Positions 36,052 to 49,600 of a stretch of DNA of 64,000 nucleotides are shown piece after piece. The notes under the pieces were generated by a model. It was not told the DNA's origin, did not search any database, and saw only the letters and a list, made by a program, of their open reading frames with translations. The stretch's first letter is position 1. Every line of letters begins with the position of its first letter. Location of the stretch: assembly GCA_003586115.2 (NCBI GenBank), contig QVOM02000034.1, positions 107,459,510-107,523,509 on the forward strand, written 5' to 3'. Position numbers and translations under genes: made by a program. This DNA comes from Salvator merianae (lineage: Eukaryota > Chordata > Lepidosauria > Squamata > Teiidae).

Positions 36052-39000
36052 AACTTCTGAATCTACTAAGAAAATGGTAAGGAAATGTTCTTTTAGTCAA
36101 CGGGAATTGACACCAACTCAATGGTATGAAACAACATCAACAGAACTGTGATGTTGTCATATGTTCTGAACTGACAAGCCATTATTGTTGTAATTGCTTT
36201 GTTCTCAAAAAATGCCGTGTTGTCATGTAGAAAGCTGAGCTTTAAGAAACTCCTGAACAGAGGGTTTTGCTTTTTGTTTTTGATAAAGGCAGACAGTTTC
36301 AATAACTTTTCAATAGGCAGTTTTTGTTGTTGTTTTGTTAAGTTTCTGTGGCTGCGGCAGCACATGTTTGACAAGGTGTCGGAAGTAAGAAGTACTAATT
36401 GGTTTGAGACTGTTTTTTAACCAAAAATTCTAACAAAATAACAGCCACTGTGGATTCAAGGAGTGGTCTGAACAAACTTTATTAGAATCACTTTCTATGT
36501 TAAGCATTATATATCATTTATGATAAAGAAAACAATAGTTTAAACATGTAAACAGAATCACACTTAGAATATATATCCAGGATTGTGTCCAGAGATGTCT
36601 AGACAATTGAAATATTGGCAAGAATGTGATGCTAATCTTCTTTTCATTTAGTCAGCCTTTTGAATTCTATTTGAAATCATAAGTTAATAATTCATTATTA
36701 ATTACTGTCTCTGTTCTTGTTTTTTTTCTTTAAGGGTGTTTTATGCTGTCTTAATTGTGATTTTTTTTTTTCCTAATTATTACTACATTTTATTTTGTGA
36801 GTCTCCTGGAAGAGAAGCAACCATATATTAGGCAACCATATATGTTAAATAAATCACAAATCAATTTCCAAATATGTGTGCTGCAATAGGAAAGGAACAC
36901 CCACAGTTTTTTATCTAAAGTAAGTGAAGCAAAATCTATGACATGATTTTCATATAAGACAAAAGAACATGTCATTTTCAAAGAAAAATGTGTCTTTGTG
37001 TTATCTCCTATTTATCTAAAAACTATTGCTAAATGAATTCTGACCTGGAAGGACAAGCAAGATGCTTTGTTGCAATATGACACACATAGAGAAATTATTA
37101 TAATTAATAAGAACCATATAAGTTAATCATCTGGAAATGGATGAATTCATTGGATTAATACAAAGGCTAAAGGACTAATAGTTAGCTCTGAAATAAAATA
37201 TTCTCTGTCATATCAGTTTATGAAGATGAGGTGGGCTGAAGCAAAGGGAGGAAGAAAGCCTTTGGTGTTCTGACTCACAAGTTGTTTATTGATTACGTGA
37301 TGTCAGCTCTAGTCATTAGACATGAATCGAAATCTAGCCATCGTGAGACAGGAAATGTATGTGATATGCATGCGTGTGAGAGCAGAGGGTGCAATTCAGT
37401 CTGTTAAAATCAATGGGACTTTTACCATTTATTTTAGTAGGAGGTAAATTGCACCTGGAGAGAGAATCAGACAGAACAGACAAGACTACATTATATTCTA
37501 CTTTAGAGAGCAGAGGCACAAAAAGCCAGCCCAGAGAGCAGGACTCCAACACAAATTTGATACAATTTTAATTTAGGGCTATTATTTCTGTTAAGTGTAG
37601 CTCACCCATTAGAGTAGCTCATTTGCATGCATTATATACACAGACTTACAAAGAATTCTCTTTATTCCATTATGGCAGTTCTGTGTGCTCCCTCATTTCT
37701 CCCCCTGTACTGCCGTCACTGGGTTGTGAGGAAAAAGATCAGAGCCCTAATAATAGATTTTTGACAGTGAGCTTGCCTGCTACCTGCCCTACACTAATCC
37801 TCACTGTTCATGTTTGCTTCATGGCAACAAAGCAGACAGAAGGAAAATGCCAAGTGCCGAGTTTGAGGTACAGCTCTGCCATAGCATGACATTTCAGCAG
37901 AATAGCAGTTTATGAGATGCATAATTTTTCAGCTGGGACTTGACTGCCATTTCCATAGGAGCTTACAACTCATCAACTGACTTTAGAACCAGGTCAAAGG
38001 TCTACACAGCACCCCCATCAGGGCCTATGTTCTTCTATTGATGGGTTGATGTTTCACTGGTGGCATTTGCTTGTTTGTAGTTTATATTTCCTAAAAATAA
38101 AGAGGGGAAATCCACAGTTTTCCAACTGGACTCTGCTTTGCATATTTTCATTGTCATTGTTAGTTTCCTTTTGATTCCACTAGTTTGGAAGTTCAGTTGG
38201 AGGAAAGCTAACTTAAAGCTCCCAAGCTTGACAGATAGCATTAGAGAGTTTTCTGGAATCCTTTATTATACACGAAAGTAATAGTATTGTATATTTCATT
38301 CATTGCTAGTGTTCAAATGTGTGTGGTGTGTGTGTAAATATATGTAAATATGTTTACACATGTGTGTGTGTGTGTGTGTGTATTTGAATATGAGATCTAT
38401 TTAAAAAAATACACACACAATATTCTTGTATGGTAGATCAGTGCAGTGCCAGGAACACCCCATTACGCAAAATGTCAAGTGATCGATACTCTCTCTGATT
38501 TCTATTCCTTTGCTGGTAATGACTCATATAACACAATTTTGCAGGCTGTGGTAGTTTGTATCATCGTGTTGTCTGAAGGACAGCATAGTTTCCTGGCCAT
38601 GGAGAAGCACAACTGTGCTCAACAAAACTGTGCTATAGAAAGGGTGTCCATCTTCTTATCACCACACTGCAGCTGAAGAGCTTGGGCTAAAAATAGCATC
38701 TTGCTTAAGGCAAGCTAGTGGTATCAATGTAGTAGCCCAATCTGAACTCAGATCTCTTATGTATGCTGTCCATCGTATGATACAATAGCTTTTAATACAG
38801 CTAGTCACATTTCCTCTCCTCCATCCCCATTTTCAGTAATTTCAAGCAATAACAAAACCACAACCTATCATTCTCGCCTACTAAAAACTAATACCATTAT
38901 ATTCAGCGGTACTTGTTCTAAGTAAATGTGAAAGAATTGCAGCCTGTATTAATTAGAGATCCTCCCCACTGTGCCATTCCCTGGAAGTGGATTTAAATAT

Positions 39001-39801
39001 TCACAATCATCAGGAAAGAAGCATGAAATATGCTGTAGGATGAGATATTGCCGGGCTGTGTTTAATTTAGTGTTACACTTCTTTCTGAGACTGGATAGTT
39101 GTTCACAGTGGCAGAGTACTACATAGAACAGTGGCACAATACATTGGATTAATTAAAGAAACTTCGCAGAGCACTGCGTTCTGAGTATGTCAAGATTTCA
39201 ATTTTATGTTAAATATTTTCTAAAAGGCCAGAACCTTAAATCTCAGGGGCTGTACCAAGCAGTGAGCTGTGAATTTAACCATAGGCTAACTACTAATGAT
39301 AAGGAAAAGAGTCCAACTGGAGGCAGCTGTAATACAGTCATTGGATTAGGCTATCAATCACTCTATTCCCCAAGGAAAAGGCAAAGAAGACAAAACAGTG
39401 AAAAGGGAAATTAGGAAAGGAAGGCATGACTGGAATGAGTTTCTTCACAAAAATTTATCTGTGAGTTGGCTTGTATCTCCTAAGTATCAGACAGAAATGC
39501 CCAGCATTGCTTTCAGGCTAATAGTCAAGGTGTTTTGTTCCAAACCCTTGGAGTTTGCACAAATTAGTACTTGATATTACTTGTCCTTTAAGAATAGCTT
39601 GAAAGAAGAAAAAGGAAGTTCATTGTACAGATAAAACCCAATTTCTAGTTATTGCACCAAGTGCACATTACATTTACTTTTTGAAACACTTCTATACTGT
39701 TCTTCATAAAAAAAAAATGAATTAATTAAAATAGGCTGGTTAACTAACAATAATAGGAATAGTAGGTAATTGAAGATTAAATTGTGCAAACACTAATTTG
39801 G
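36052..39801. other. DPYD intron 18, no gene
   Basis: Long AT-rich non-coding DNA. The motif AAATCAATGGGACTT near 37408 recalls an ancient amniote repeat. A GT microsatellite lies at 38360-38381. No exon-like segment was seen. Confidence 0.55.
38360..38381. repeat. (GT)n microsatellite
   Basis: About ten GT units, preceded by TATGTAAATATG repeats. Confidence 0.9.
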
Positions 39802-40015
39802 AATTTATTTATTTATTTATTTATTTATTTATTATTTCAATTTCTACCTCACCCTATACCAAGGGGTCCCAGGGCGGCTTACAAAAACCATACAAAAAGC
39901 TATTACAATAAAAACACCATAAAAACATTGTAAAACATCCTAAAACATGCAAAAAACTTAACAAAACATATAAAAACTATTACAGTAAAAATACCGTAAA
40001 AACATTATAAAAAAA
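39802..40015. repeat. TTTATTTA-headed interspersed repeat
   Basis: (TTTA)n at 39802-39832 precedes CTACCTCACCCTATACCAAG and GGTCCCAGGGCGGCTTACAA, then A-rich CATAAAAACAT units. The arrangement resembles a reversed 3' end of a squamate SINE/LINE; clade not determined. Confidence 0.5.
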
Positions 40016-43000
40016 TATTTCATGACAATATTCTCAGCAATCGTAGTAAGTGTGCATGTCTCCTTCTCCTTCAAGTACATGTTCTTCTCATATCAAATAC
40101 CTATCCATGTCCACACTAAATTTATGCTCAGATGCATAGGTTTGGGGCACAGAGTGAAGCCTCCTTGGACATCTATGGGCAACTTCTACATCCTGCCAGC
40201 CACTTCCTGTCATCATTCAGGCAGGTGTACTGAGTGAGCTGTGAAACATCCTTCTGAGAAACATCCTTCTGTGAAACATCCAGAAGGATATGTAAGCTTC
40301 CCTCTGAGATGCACCACTGTGCACACAGCTAGAGGGAATGTATTCTACCCAGGAGCTGACATCTTATCCACATGCTCACCTTCTGCTTGGTACTGTTATT
40401 TCACTGTTTCCTAATTCTAGCCCTGCCCGTCCACTACCACAGCCTGCCTATTCACTTGCTTGAGGATTTGAGCAGCAGCCTTGTGAGTAAAGAGCTGACA
40501 AGAAAAATGCAGGAGAGTGGAAGCAGCTGAATAAAAGAACCAGCAAAAGTTGAGCCCCACAGATGAGGTGCAGTTCGAGAGCTAATCGCCTTCCCTCCAG
40601 TTGTGCCTGAATAGAAGGAATGTTGATTAGAAGCAGTCTGACAGGGCCTGTGCGCCCATCCCACATGTGGCCAATTGGCACTCATGACAATACGATGCCA
40701 ATTTGATGTCAATCCAATGTGCAGACAAAGGAGAAAAAACATGTTTTCCCTGAAGAGAATGCAGAAGTAGCTAGACATGTCTTGCATCTCTGGCAAATGT
40801 GTCTCAGATCCCAAAACCATAATGTCCAAGTCCTTCACTTAGATCAGATTGCACATGAGCACCATCATTTCCCAGTGGGATGCGGAAGTGAGATGATAAC
40901 TACTGCTTTTGCTCCAGTTATACATACCTGTGCCTCAGCAACATCTGGAGGGCCATGCCTTAAACCCACAGTGCTTTGAGATGAATGGGGACTGTCATAC
41001 TATGGGTGAAAGACAAAAATCCACACTAGTCTTCAAGATATATCCACTCAAGGAGGGAAGCTTATCCATGTGCCTTGGCTTTCCCTGCCAGCAGTCTTGT
41101 TTTGACAGGTGAGTTCAGGACAAACAGAAGCTTTCCCTGGAGTCATGTTTTGCAAACTGTGGATTTTTGCTTTGCTTAAATATGTTGGGTCTAAATGAAA
41201 CAGTGGATCAGAATAACAATTGCATTCAGAAATTAGAGCAAAAAATCACACATGGCTAGCTTCAAGCACTTTGTTACAGTATATTGACCAAGGCCCAGAT
41301 GCAGGATATATTCAATATGGGTCTAATTTAATTGTTTCGTTTTATAGGCCCATATCTCTGAACACAGGCAATGTACCTTTCCCATTTCAGGAGTCGCTTT
41401 TGCAGGTTGACCAGGCTTTACTCTTGTCATCCTGCGTGAAACCTTTTTTCATTGTTTTACTGATAAAATGTATTGTATTATTTTATATAAGTGCACTAAA
41501 CACAGGGCACTTAATTCCCTTCAAAATAGATGACAGCAGTTGACAGTACATATGCTCTAGTTTTCCTGCCCCCACAGTGCCCCAATCCTTAGGGACAATT
41601 TTTCCTCCCCCTCCTTTCTCTTCTTATGACCCATTTAAACACAAAGGTAATAATGCTCTCATGGCATTAGTGTCATGGGAATGGATGGCCATGGTTAATT
41701 TTTTTTGGACACTTTGTGGAAAACCTTTCTTGTGAAATATCTTGCAGTGTAGACCTCACAATCACAGAGTATGCATTTCCCACTTGTGCCTGGTCTGTGT
41801 GAAGGTCATTCTATGAACATGTCAAGCAAGGAGATGAAGGGAAGGTGAAGCAGGCAAAAAAATCACTAAAGCTCAGGTTCTCCTGTACGTGATAGTATGT
41901 GATATTGTAGTTGTGCCAGAGTATTCGGTCTGTCAATGTGCAGTTCCATCTCTTACGTAGTGAATGATAAGACTATAACTGATTTACAATCATTGACCCC
42001 AAAAGTAATATAGAAAAAGATCTATTAATTTCCAGGTGGGCAGTCAGAGTAGCATAAAGATTGACAGCAAGGCAGAAGCCATGGAGAACTGTGAAGAGAT
42101 AGTTGGCAATGTGGTTTATTATATGGAATTCAGACAGCAATATTACATGTAGGGGTGGGAAGTTTTGCAAGGCAGGAAGGAAAGAAAAAGGAAGAGAAAC
42201 AGAGAAAGAAAAAGGAAGGAAGAAAAAGGAAGGAAGCAAGGAAGAAGATTTTGTGTTCATACTTGCGGACTTTTAAGTAGTTTTGGTTCTGTTTCTGTAA
42301 TCAGTCCAGGCGTCATTGTGTTCTGGCTCCATATGAATAAACCAGGAAATAGACTTCTGTGTAGTTCATATGAACTCAGACATACACGAGGATGTTACAC
42401 AAAATGTTTAGATCCCAGAAATGGAAGTGCTTTATCTGCATTTCTGTGCATCTATTCAAAAAGGTACAGAAATTATACACAAAGAGAAATCTGAATATGC
42501 AGATGTTTGCTGTAACTTTAATTTCAGTCAGGATATATCCCTAAAATTGTCTCAAAAATGATCAGGTATTGAATTTCTATCTCAGCTTTATTCAAAACTT
42601 CAGCCACACAGACCTCAACTGTCAGATCACTCAGTCTGGCTTCTGTGGCTCTTTATATCAGGAAGATCTTGTAGATAACTCACCTCTCCCAAGATCTGAA
42701 CACATAAGGTAGACACCTGACTACAATGGTGTATTGGAACTAATGTGCTGTTCTGTAAAGCATAGCAGCTCCATAGCAACTCCAACTAGGTAGCTAGTTC
42801 CATGTTAAAATAAGTGCTTATATTATTGGTTTGCTTATCTCACCATCATGAAAAGACAATTAAATTAGTGGTTTCTAAACTCTGAGGCCAGCATCTCTAT
42901 GCAGAAGTAGAGCACCCTGAAGTTATGCAATTCCTGGAAAGTAAAAAAAAAAAAGGTATAAAACATAGGTTGGAAGGGAGGACAGCATTCCTGCACCATT

Positions 43001-43093
43001 AAAAGATCTGGAAAAGAAGGAACCAGATGATCTGTGTATCTGTTGTCCAGTTGCTACAAGTTGATGGACAGTTTCAAGACCTTCCCTGCTCAC

Positions 43094-43097
<4 letters not shown>
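40016..43097. other. DPYD intron 18, no gene
   Basis: Non-coding, with a purine-rich tract at 42170-42249. A short tandem, GAAACATCCTTCTG, occurs near 40245-40285. No other structure was recognised. Confidence 0.5.
42170..42249. repeat. Polypurine (GGAA/GAAA) tract
   Basis: About 80 bases of nearly pure A/G made of irregular AAGGAAGG and GAAAGAAA blocks. Confidence 0.85.

Positions 43098-43136
<39 letters not shown>
43098..43136. repeat. (TA)n microsatellite
   Basis: About nineteen TA units without interruption. Confidence 0.95.
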
Positions 43137-43137
<1 letters not shown>

Positions 43138-44306
43138 CTTCCCTCCACCTTTAATTCAAAGAAGAAGAAAAAAGATAAACGTTAAGTACAACAGCTAATG
43201 ATATTGTTAGAATTCTTATTCTTGTTCTGATTATTTTGTCATTTATAAGAATCTTTCATTTTCTAGTGGATATCAGACCAGACAGAATTACTCATGGCAA
43301 GCCATTGATATATGTCCTCTTTGCATTGCACACAAAAATAAGTTTATGCAAAACAGGATAAGCATCACATCCCGCCCATTCAAAATATTCTATTTTTCAT
43401 TTAGTTTGTTTCTTTGGTTAAGGTTTCCATTTAAGTTCATGGCTATTATTTGCAAAACTATGTAATGAGAAGCCTTCTGAGACCCACATAAAGCTCAGGG
43501 TTTTGTTTTGTTTTGTTTTCCTGCAAAGGAATCTCCCTTATCAAGTCTGACTAATCAGTTCTTCCATGGGACCACTTCACTTTTTCATTTTTTTAAAAAT
43601 AATTTTTAAAATATATTTTTATTTCCAGCAATCCATAAACACACAGAAAAATCCACCATGCAGTGACTGCTTGTGGTGAGCGGTGCTGTGCTTGATGCTG
43701 AATTGCTTGCGCCTGCCTTGAATATGCATGTTGGATTAGAGATGACTAATAGCTTATAGCTGTGACCTGAATGGTCTATAGAATTCTTAAAGACCATAGG
43801 TCTACACTTCCAGGCAAAGTGTGTAGGCTTTTTTTAATTAAAAGTTTTAAACATTTGGCTCCTACATTCCTATGCTTCTCTGTCATTGGGAAAGTAGTGT
43901 ACTTGACATTTCTCCCTTGGCACAGTGACACTCTTCATCACTCTTTATTGCTGCCACACTGTATGGTGTGCTGTTCATGGTCATCTACCCCAAAACATAA
44001 ATCAGGGGCACTTGAAAAGCAAGGAGTGCCCTCAAAACTGCCAGCCTGGTATGGCTTAAAAAAAAATTAATCCAACTATAAGGCAGTTCCTGTGGGCATT
44101 CCGAAGCATTTTTATTTTACTGACAGATGAGCATCCAAAGCACCTACTTAAACAAGAAAGGGAGGATGTGAAGGAAAGATTCTGGATATGAGGACTGTGG
44201 ACAGTGAAGAATTAAAAGTGATAGGGAAGGATATGCTTCCATGCACCTTTGTATTGGTGGGATTTTTTAAAGAAGGGTGTGGTTCACCCCCCCCCCCAAT
44301 GACTAG

Positions 44307-44608
44307 TAGGGATGTACATGAACAAAAATTGTGTGTTCATTTTGCTGTCAAAGCAGAAATCCATTTGTCCATTTCATCGTCAAACCATTTAATCGAAAAT
44401 CGGTTTTTCACATTTGTTTTTACACTTTTTCACAAAGAAAAATATGATTATTTTCCATTGAAAAAATCCTTTTTCATGGGCAAAAGCACAGTGAAAAACA
44501 AATTTTTGATTGAATTGTTCGTTTTTGCAATCAGCAGACTGGTTCGATTCAACAGACGTTTTTGAAATGCAAAAAAAGTGCATTTTTGTTTTGATGTGAA
44601 TATCCATG
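44307..44608. mobile_element. hAT-like non-autonomous element, diverged
   Basis: Starts TAGGGATGTACATGAACAAA, close to the TAGGGGTGTGCACGAA end of the 20631 element. The interior is full of TTTTTCA/TGAAAAA motifs. A degraded inverted end, TTTTGTTTTGATGTGAATAT, closes it. The target duplication is not clear. Confidence 0.4.
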
Positions 44609-45636
44609 AATGCAAAATATGCTATGAAATTAGTGAAGGTGAATCAAAATAGAGGAATAAGCATCAGCTCTATGAATGCCTACATTATCTGCAATCATAA
44701 TGTGTAGTCCAGTCACAGGTCTGTGACAGTTTTCTCCTGGAACAATTTTTCATTAAAGACTAAAAGGATTTTCTTAGCATGTGAAAGGTATTTGAGTCTT
44801 AAAGGCAGTAGTTGACTCAAGAAGAATGATGAAGATAACTATTTAAAAATGTGCTTAGCCAAATGAAGATTTTGAAACTCTTATCGTCTTATATTTGAAA
44901 CAGTAGGTTGATAGTCTGTACCACAAATGCTATACAGCTACCTTAAAGGTTCTCCACTTTATCTTTGCTTAGTTCCTTTTCTCACAGCAAATTACGAAGA
45001 ATAGCGTAGGAGGCTTAAAGTAGTATTTCAGTGTTTATTACAACATAAAAAACTGTGCATGTTTCTGTAAAGCCCTACTATTAAATAATCTCATCAGAAT
45101 GGAAATTCCATTCCCTTGATGCTGTTTTTTGCTTTTCAATTACATATGTATGTGTACACATGTGTGCACATGTACTCACGTACACACACACACACAAAAA
45201 ACAAATTTCAGCAGTTTAATCTCAGTGTTAGAAAAATGATCACAGTGTCATTTCTATTGCGTGTACAAGGAAGTTTGTATCAAGGCATGTCCCATGGTCT
45301 CCTGGCATTAAATATTGACAAGTATGCTCCAAGCAAGCAGGATTGAACTTGGTGTATTAACACAACTCACATCTATAAGTTGACACAGTAACCTGAGTAT
45401 GAAAAATATTATTCTGTTTCATTTGTTTTTACTTTGTGGGTGATATTGTCCAACGAAGTTTGTGTCCATGTCCCCAGTCTTACCATTATACAGCCTGTGA
45501 GTTGCCATAATCACCTCACAAGTCAAATGACTGGCGATTCTCACTGGCCATCTCTTAGGCAATGACAGGGCCTCTGTCACCTTCACCTGGGCCACTTTTC
45601 TGATAGACAAAAAGTGACTAGCTTCCAGGACCATGA

Positions 45637-45800
45637 GGGGTTGCCACAGGAGGGGGTGAGCTCTCCTTCGCTGGAAGTCTTCAAGGAGAGGCTAGACAAA
45701 CATTTGTCTGGGATGATTTACTAAATCCTGCACTGAGCAAGGGGTTGGACTCGATGACCCTGGAGGTTCCTTCCAACTCTATAATTCTATGATTCTGTGG
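45637..45800 (+). mobile_element. CR1 LINE 3' tail
   Basis: Contains GGTTGCCACAGGAGGGGGTG, GGGGTTGGACTCGATGACCC and terminal ATTCTATGATTCTGTG. Confidence 0.9.
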
Positions 45801-46199
45801 GTTCTTTATATCAGCAAAGCTTCCAGAGGCTATGAGCCACAGTTAGGTATGCAGCATTCATCTATCATGGCAGCTCATACAGTGACATGAAAAAGTATTT
45901 ACTCCCTTCATGATTTCTTCTATTTTTGCATCTTTGTCATACTTAATTGTTACAGATCTTCAAACACAATTTAATATGAGACAAGGACATTCTGAGCAAA
46001 CACAAAATACAGTTTTCAAATGATCACTTAATTTATTGGAAGGAAAAAAAATCAACTATATCACCCATGTGGAAAAGTAATTACCCCTCTAAACATAATA
46101 CCTGGTCGTACCACCTTTAGCAGTAACAACTGCAACAAAACACTTCTGATAACTGGAGTCTTTCACATCACTGTGGAGAAATATTGGTTAATTCTTCTT

Positions 46200-47300
46200 T
46201 GCAGAATTGCTTCAATTCAGCCACAGTGGATGGCTTGTGAGCATCAACTGCCTCAGTATCTCAGTGGGGTTGAAATCAGGCCTTTGACTAAAGAACTCCA
46301 AAATCACTTGTTCTAATGCTCCAGATTGTTGTCTTGCTGCATAACACAATTGTGCTTGAACTTCAGATCATGGGGCTCTTTTACACTTTTCACCTTATCC
46401 TGTTCTAAGATGGAACAAACCTTGCAGCGTGGACATTATCTGCACTGCGAGGCTGTAGAGCAGACAGGTAGCAGGACACCAGCATTCGCAGTACGAATGC
46501 TAGAATCCTGCACCATGACAGTAGCTGGAAAACTTCTGACCATTGTCATGGTGACTGGGAAAAACCACATGACAATGCAGCTGCTGCTGTGTGATGCTGC
46601 AGCCACAGCACACCGCTCTGTATTTAGACACACTCTCCATTTGCACCAGTCTACAGGGCCTCCACAAAATGCTAGTGTAAAGTGCAAAAAGACCCACAGA
46701 CTGATAATCAGTCATTCTTCTACAGAATATTCTTGTAAAGAGCAGAATTCATGATTCTATCAATTATGGCAAATCTCCCAGGCCCTGAAGCAGCAAAGCA
46801 TCTTCACACCATCACCACCATGTTTGGCTGCTGTTATGGTGTTCTTATTGTGAAATGCTCTGTTAGCTTTATACCAGATGTAATGGGAGCCATATCTTCC
46901 AAAAGATTCCACCTTTGACTCATCAGTCCACAGAACATTTCCCAAAAGGCTTGGAGGATTAGCAAGGTGTTTTTGAGCAAACGAGAGACAAGATTTTATG
47001 TTCCTCTTGGTTAACAGTGGTTTTCACCTTGCCCCCCCCCCCCCCGAATACCATGGATTCCCAAGGTGGATCATGAATGCAGATCTTATCTGAGGCAAGT
47101 GAGGCCTCTGAGACGAACAAAGCCAGCAGTATCTTAGATGTTTGTTCATCTGAGTTCTTTTGGGACTTTTCCTGGATAATTAGTTGGTCTACTCTTGGAG
47201 AACTTTTGGTAGGCCAACCACTTTTTGGAAGAGTCACCACTGCTCCAAGTTTTCTTAATATGGAGATAATGGCTCTCACTGTGGTTTGCGTGAGTGCGAG
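46200..47300 (-). pseudogene. Tc1-family transposase remnant
   Basis: Reading right to left on the minus strand: an N-terminal helix-turn-helix segment AIISILRKLGAVVTLPKSGW and PTKSSPRVDQLIIQEKSQK (about 47160-47279); then VLWTDESKVESFGRYGSHYI (46760-46945), whose Asp is the first catalytic residue of the DDE triad; then, beyond the MITE, PDFNPTEILRQ near 46240-46290, the region of the catalytic Glu. A 14-C run (47032-47045) and frameshifts break it. Dead. Confidence 0.85.
46372..46695 (-). mobile_element. Harbinger-like MITE nested in the Tc1 relic
   Basis: Ends GGGGCTCTTTTACACTTTT and AAAGTGCAAAAAGACCC. It has family blocks CTGCACTGCGAGG, CAGCATTCGCAGTACGAATG and ACCATGACAGTAGCTGG. The Tc1 coding sequence stops at CTTCAGATCATG and resumes after it. 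It postdates the Tc1 copy. Confidence 0.7.
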
Positions 47301-47590
47301 AACCTTATAAATGGCTTTGTAATCCTTTCTTGACTAATGTATTTCAATAACTTTATTTCTCATCTCTGCTGTAAAATAGTGGGTCCTTCGGCACAATCCA
47401 TTCCTACATTCTGTAGATTGTGTGTTGCTTGTTGAGACCTTTTAGCCTACTCCACATTGCTGTGAATGTTCGATTTAAGTGATAACTGGATTCAACAGGG
47501 CTGGCAGTAGTCAAGCCTGGGTGTGTCTAGTCTGAATGAACCCAATTATCAATTAAATTTGGTTCAATGGTTGACTGAGTCAGTAAGGGG

Positions 47591-49451
47591 ACAATTAGTT
47601 GTAGTCTCCTGCCTCCTGCCCCACATCCCAGCTGCACCCAGTTCCCATCTGCTGTTTACTTTGAAAGTTGCTAATGTCTTTAGTTATGTTACTGGCTTAT
47701 TTAATGCTGTGACCATGCATGCACACTCATTATTCAAAGGAACTTAGAAGAGGACTTCCTGTCTCCCACATCCATTATCCAAATTTGCTCCAGCATGGGC
47801 ATAGGCCCATTTAGGACTCTATTGATGCCAAGCACATGCTAATGACCCCCAATTGTTGTTCTGGAAGCCAGAAATATTATATAAATCTGCTTCCCTTTTC
47901 ATAAGTCCACAGAGGAATTCTCTGAATGCCTATCTGGGCATCCTGATAATGCACATAAATGCCATGTGCTTGCACAATAAATGATTATATCATAACACAG
48001 TCATTGTGGTATTATACCTGCAAAAAATGACCTATTTATAAATGTATAAAAGTCTGCCTTGCTTCTCTCCAGCCCTTGAGACTGTTCAAAAGAAATATAT
48101 TGCCCTTTCCACACTGGACCTTATTTCAGGGTCTTCTTTAGTCTATGCTACCCTGGAGATTGCAGGTTCCTACTCCAGGATATAATCTGGAATAAGGCCA
48201 AGTGCAGAAAGGGCCACTGATTGAAGGATTAATTTTGGGCAAGTAGCAGTAATTCCTGTCTCCAGTAGGGGTGAAGCAGAATTATTACTTCATATTCTGC
48301 TCAATATTTACATATTCTAATATGAGTCATTTTACTAGGGGAGCCCACAGTTTTGTGAAAGTAGTTGCAGAAAGAAATGTTCACACGTAGATATATGAAA
48401 TGTTGGACTGGATTGTGTTCAAGGACCTGAATGAGCCTATCTATCTAGCTCTTTCTTTCGGTACAATGGCTAGGTATTTATATGTTTGCTAGATCACAGT
48501 TATTATTATTTTTTTGTGGAGAGGCAAGCATCTGTGTGTGTGGGTATTTATGAGGAAGGCCACAGGGTGACTTCTTTTCTGCACATCTGTGTCATCTATT
48601 CTTTTGCATGTGCCCCCTGTGAGATGTGATTCTGTAATTCCATTTTTGCTACACTGCTTTGATATCTTCTGATGAAAGGTGCTTGCTACTTGCAAAGATT
48701 AGTGGGGTCTGATGCTAAATATATTCAGATCAAATAAGCCCATTCTTTGTTGGTGCCTGTAACAGAGTTAATTCAACTCAGTTTTGATCAGAACATGGCT
48801 CCAAAGAGAAATCCACTGGGCACAGCTAGGTGCACTCTTGTATGATTACTAGCTTTTTTTTTCACATGGGCCAGGGCAACCATTGGGTATGAAAATTAAG
48901 GGCCCTTCGCACCCTCGTGAGATGCCCTTCTTAGATAACAATTAAAATGATCTGATGGAGCAGCACGTTGGAATTTGCCTGCATCTCTTTGTGCTGTTTC
49001 TGAATAAATCAAACACTACTGCTAATCCTGTTTAACTTTCATCAATGCAAAACTCAGAACAAAACACGACCTGTGAAACCTGAAGCTAGCAGAGAGGAGG
49101 ATATGTATTAGGCTAATTAAACTGGAAAGATGACTGTAACACCACCCTCCCTGGAGGGGGAAAAAAGAAGCTATAGTTTTCTGTTAACAATCTATTTAAG
49201 TAAAAAGCAATACGGCTGTGTGAGGCAATAGCTTCTGAATGAGGGCAGTGCAATATACCACAACATGCCTTCTAACTCACCAGCTAAATGGCAATGCTAC
49301 TGTTTAATGCCCCATTCATACAGCTAGGCTTGTCATATTGTACAAATGGATGTGCATGCTATTTCTGCTGTGGGGAGAGGGAATAGACCCTACAGGTCAG
49401 GCAGATATATCCATGTGCATAGCCAATAATGTATGGTAAAGGCCTTATATA
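47591..49451. other. DPYD intron 18, no gene
   Basis: Non-coding apart from a short MITE at 48102-48215. No conserved protein was recognised. Confidence 0.5.
48102..48215. mobile_element. Short MITE with GCCCTTTCC ends
   Basis: The left end GCCCTTTCCACACTGGACCT is mirrored by AGGCCAAGTGCAGAAAGGGC. TATAATCTGGAATAAG is shared with the 31711 copy. The target duplication is unclear. Confidence 0.55.
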
Positions 49452-49600
49452 CAAATAAATACAAATCTCCCTATTGCTGTCTTTCAAAAAAGGTGTGTGA
49501 AATTGAAGCATAGGAATAAGTCCTCCACCGCAACTATTCCCATGCTTCAATTTCACACACCTTTTTCAAAGACAGCAAAAGGGAATTTGTATTTATTTAT
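49452..49600. repeat. Near-perfect foldback
   Basis: The left arm, from AAATAAATACAAATC through TTGCTGTCTTTC and GGTGTGTGAAATTGAAGCAT to GGAATA, is repeated in reverse complement on the right, ending AATTTGTATTTATTT. The arms are about 65 bp and nearly identical, around a loop of about 18 bp. It is a recent duplication-inversion or young foldback MITE, extending into a TTTA repeat at the right. Confidence 0.85.

Larger units (their letters stand above)
45880..47590 (-). mobile_element. Tc1-like transposon relic, one end lost
   Basis: The left terminus reads TA|CAGTGACATGAAAAAGTATT and continues with the long Tc1-type terminal region (GATTTCTTCTATTTTTGCAT). The minus strand encodes Tc1 transposase fragments. 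The right side fades near 47590 after GGGTGTGTCTAGTCTGAATG without a matching terminus, so that end is lost. A MITE interrupts it at 46372-46695. Confidence 0.85.
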
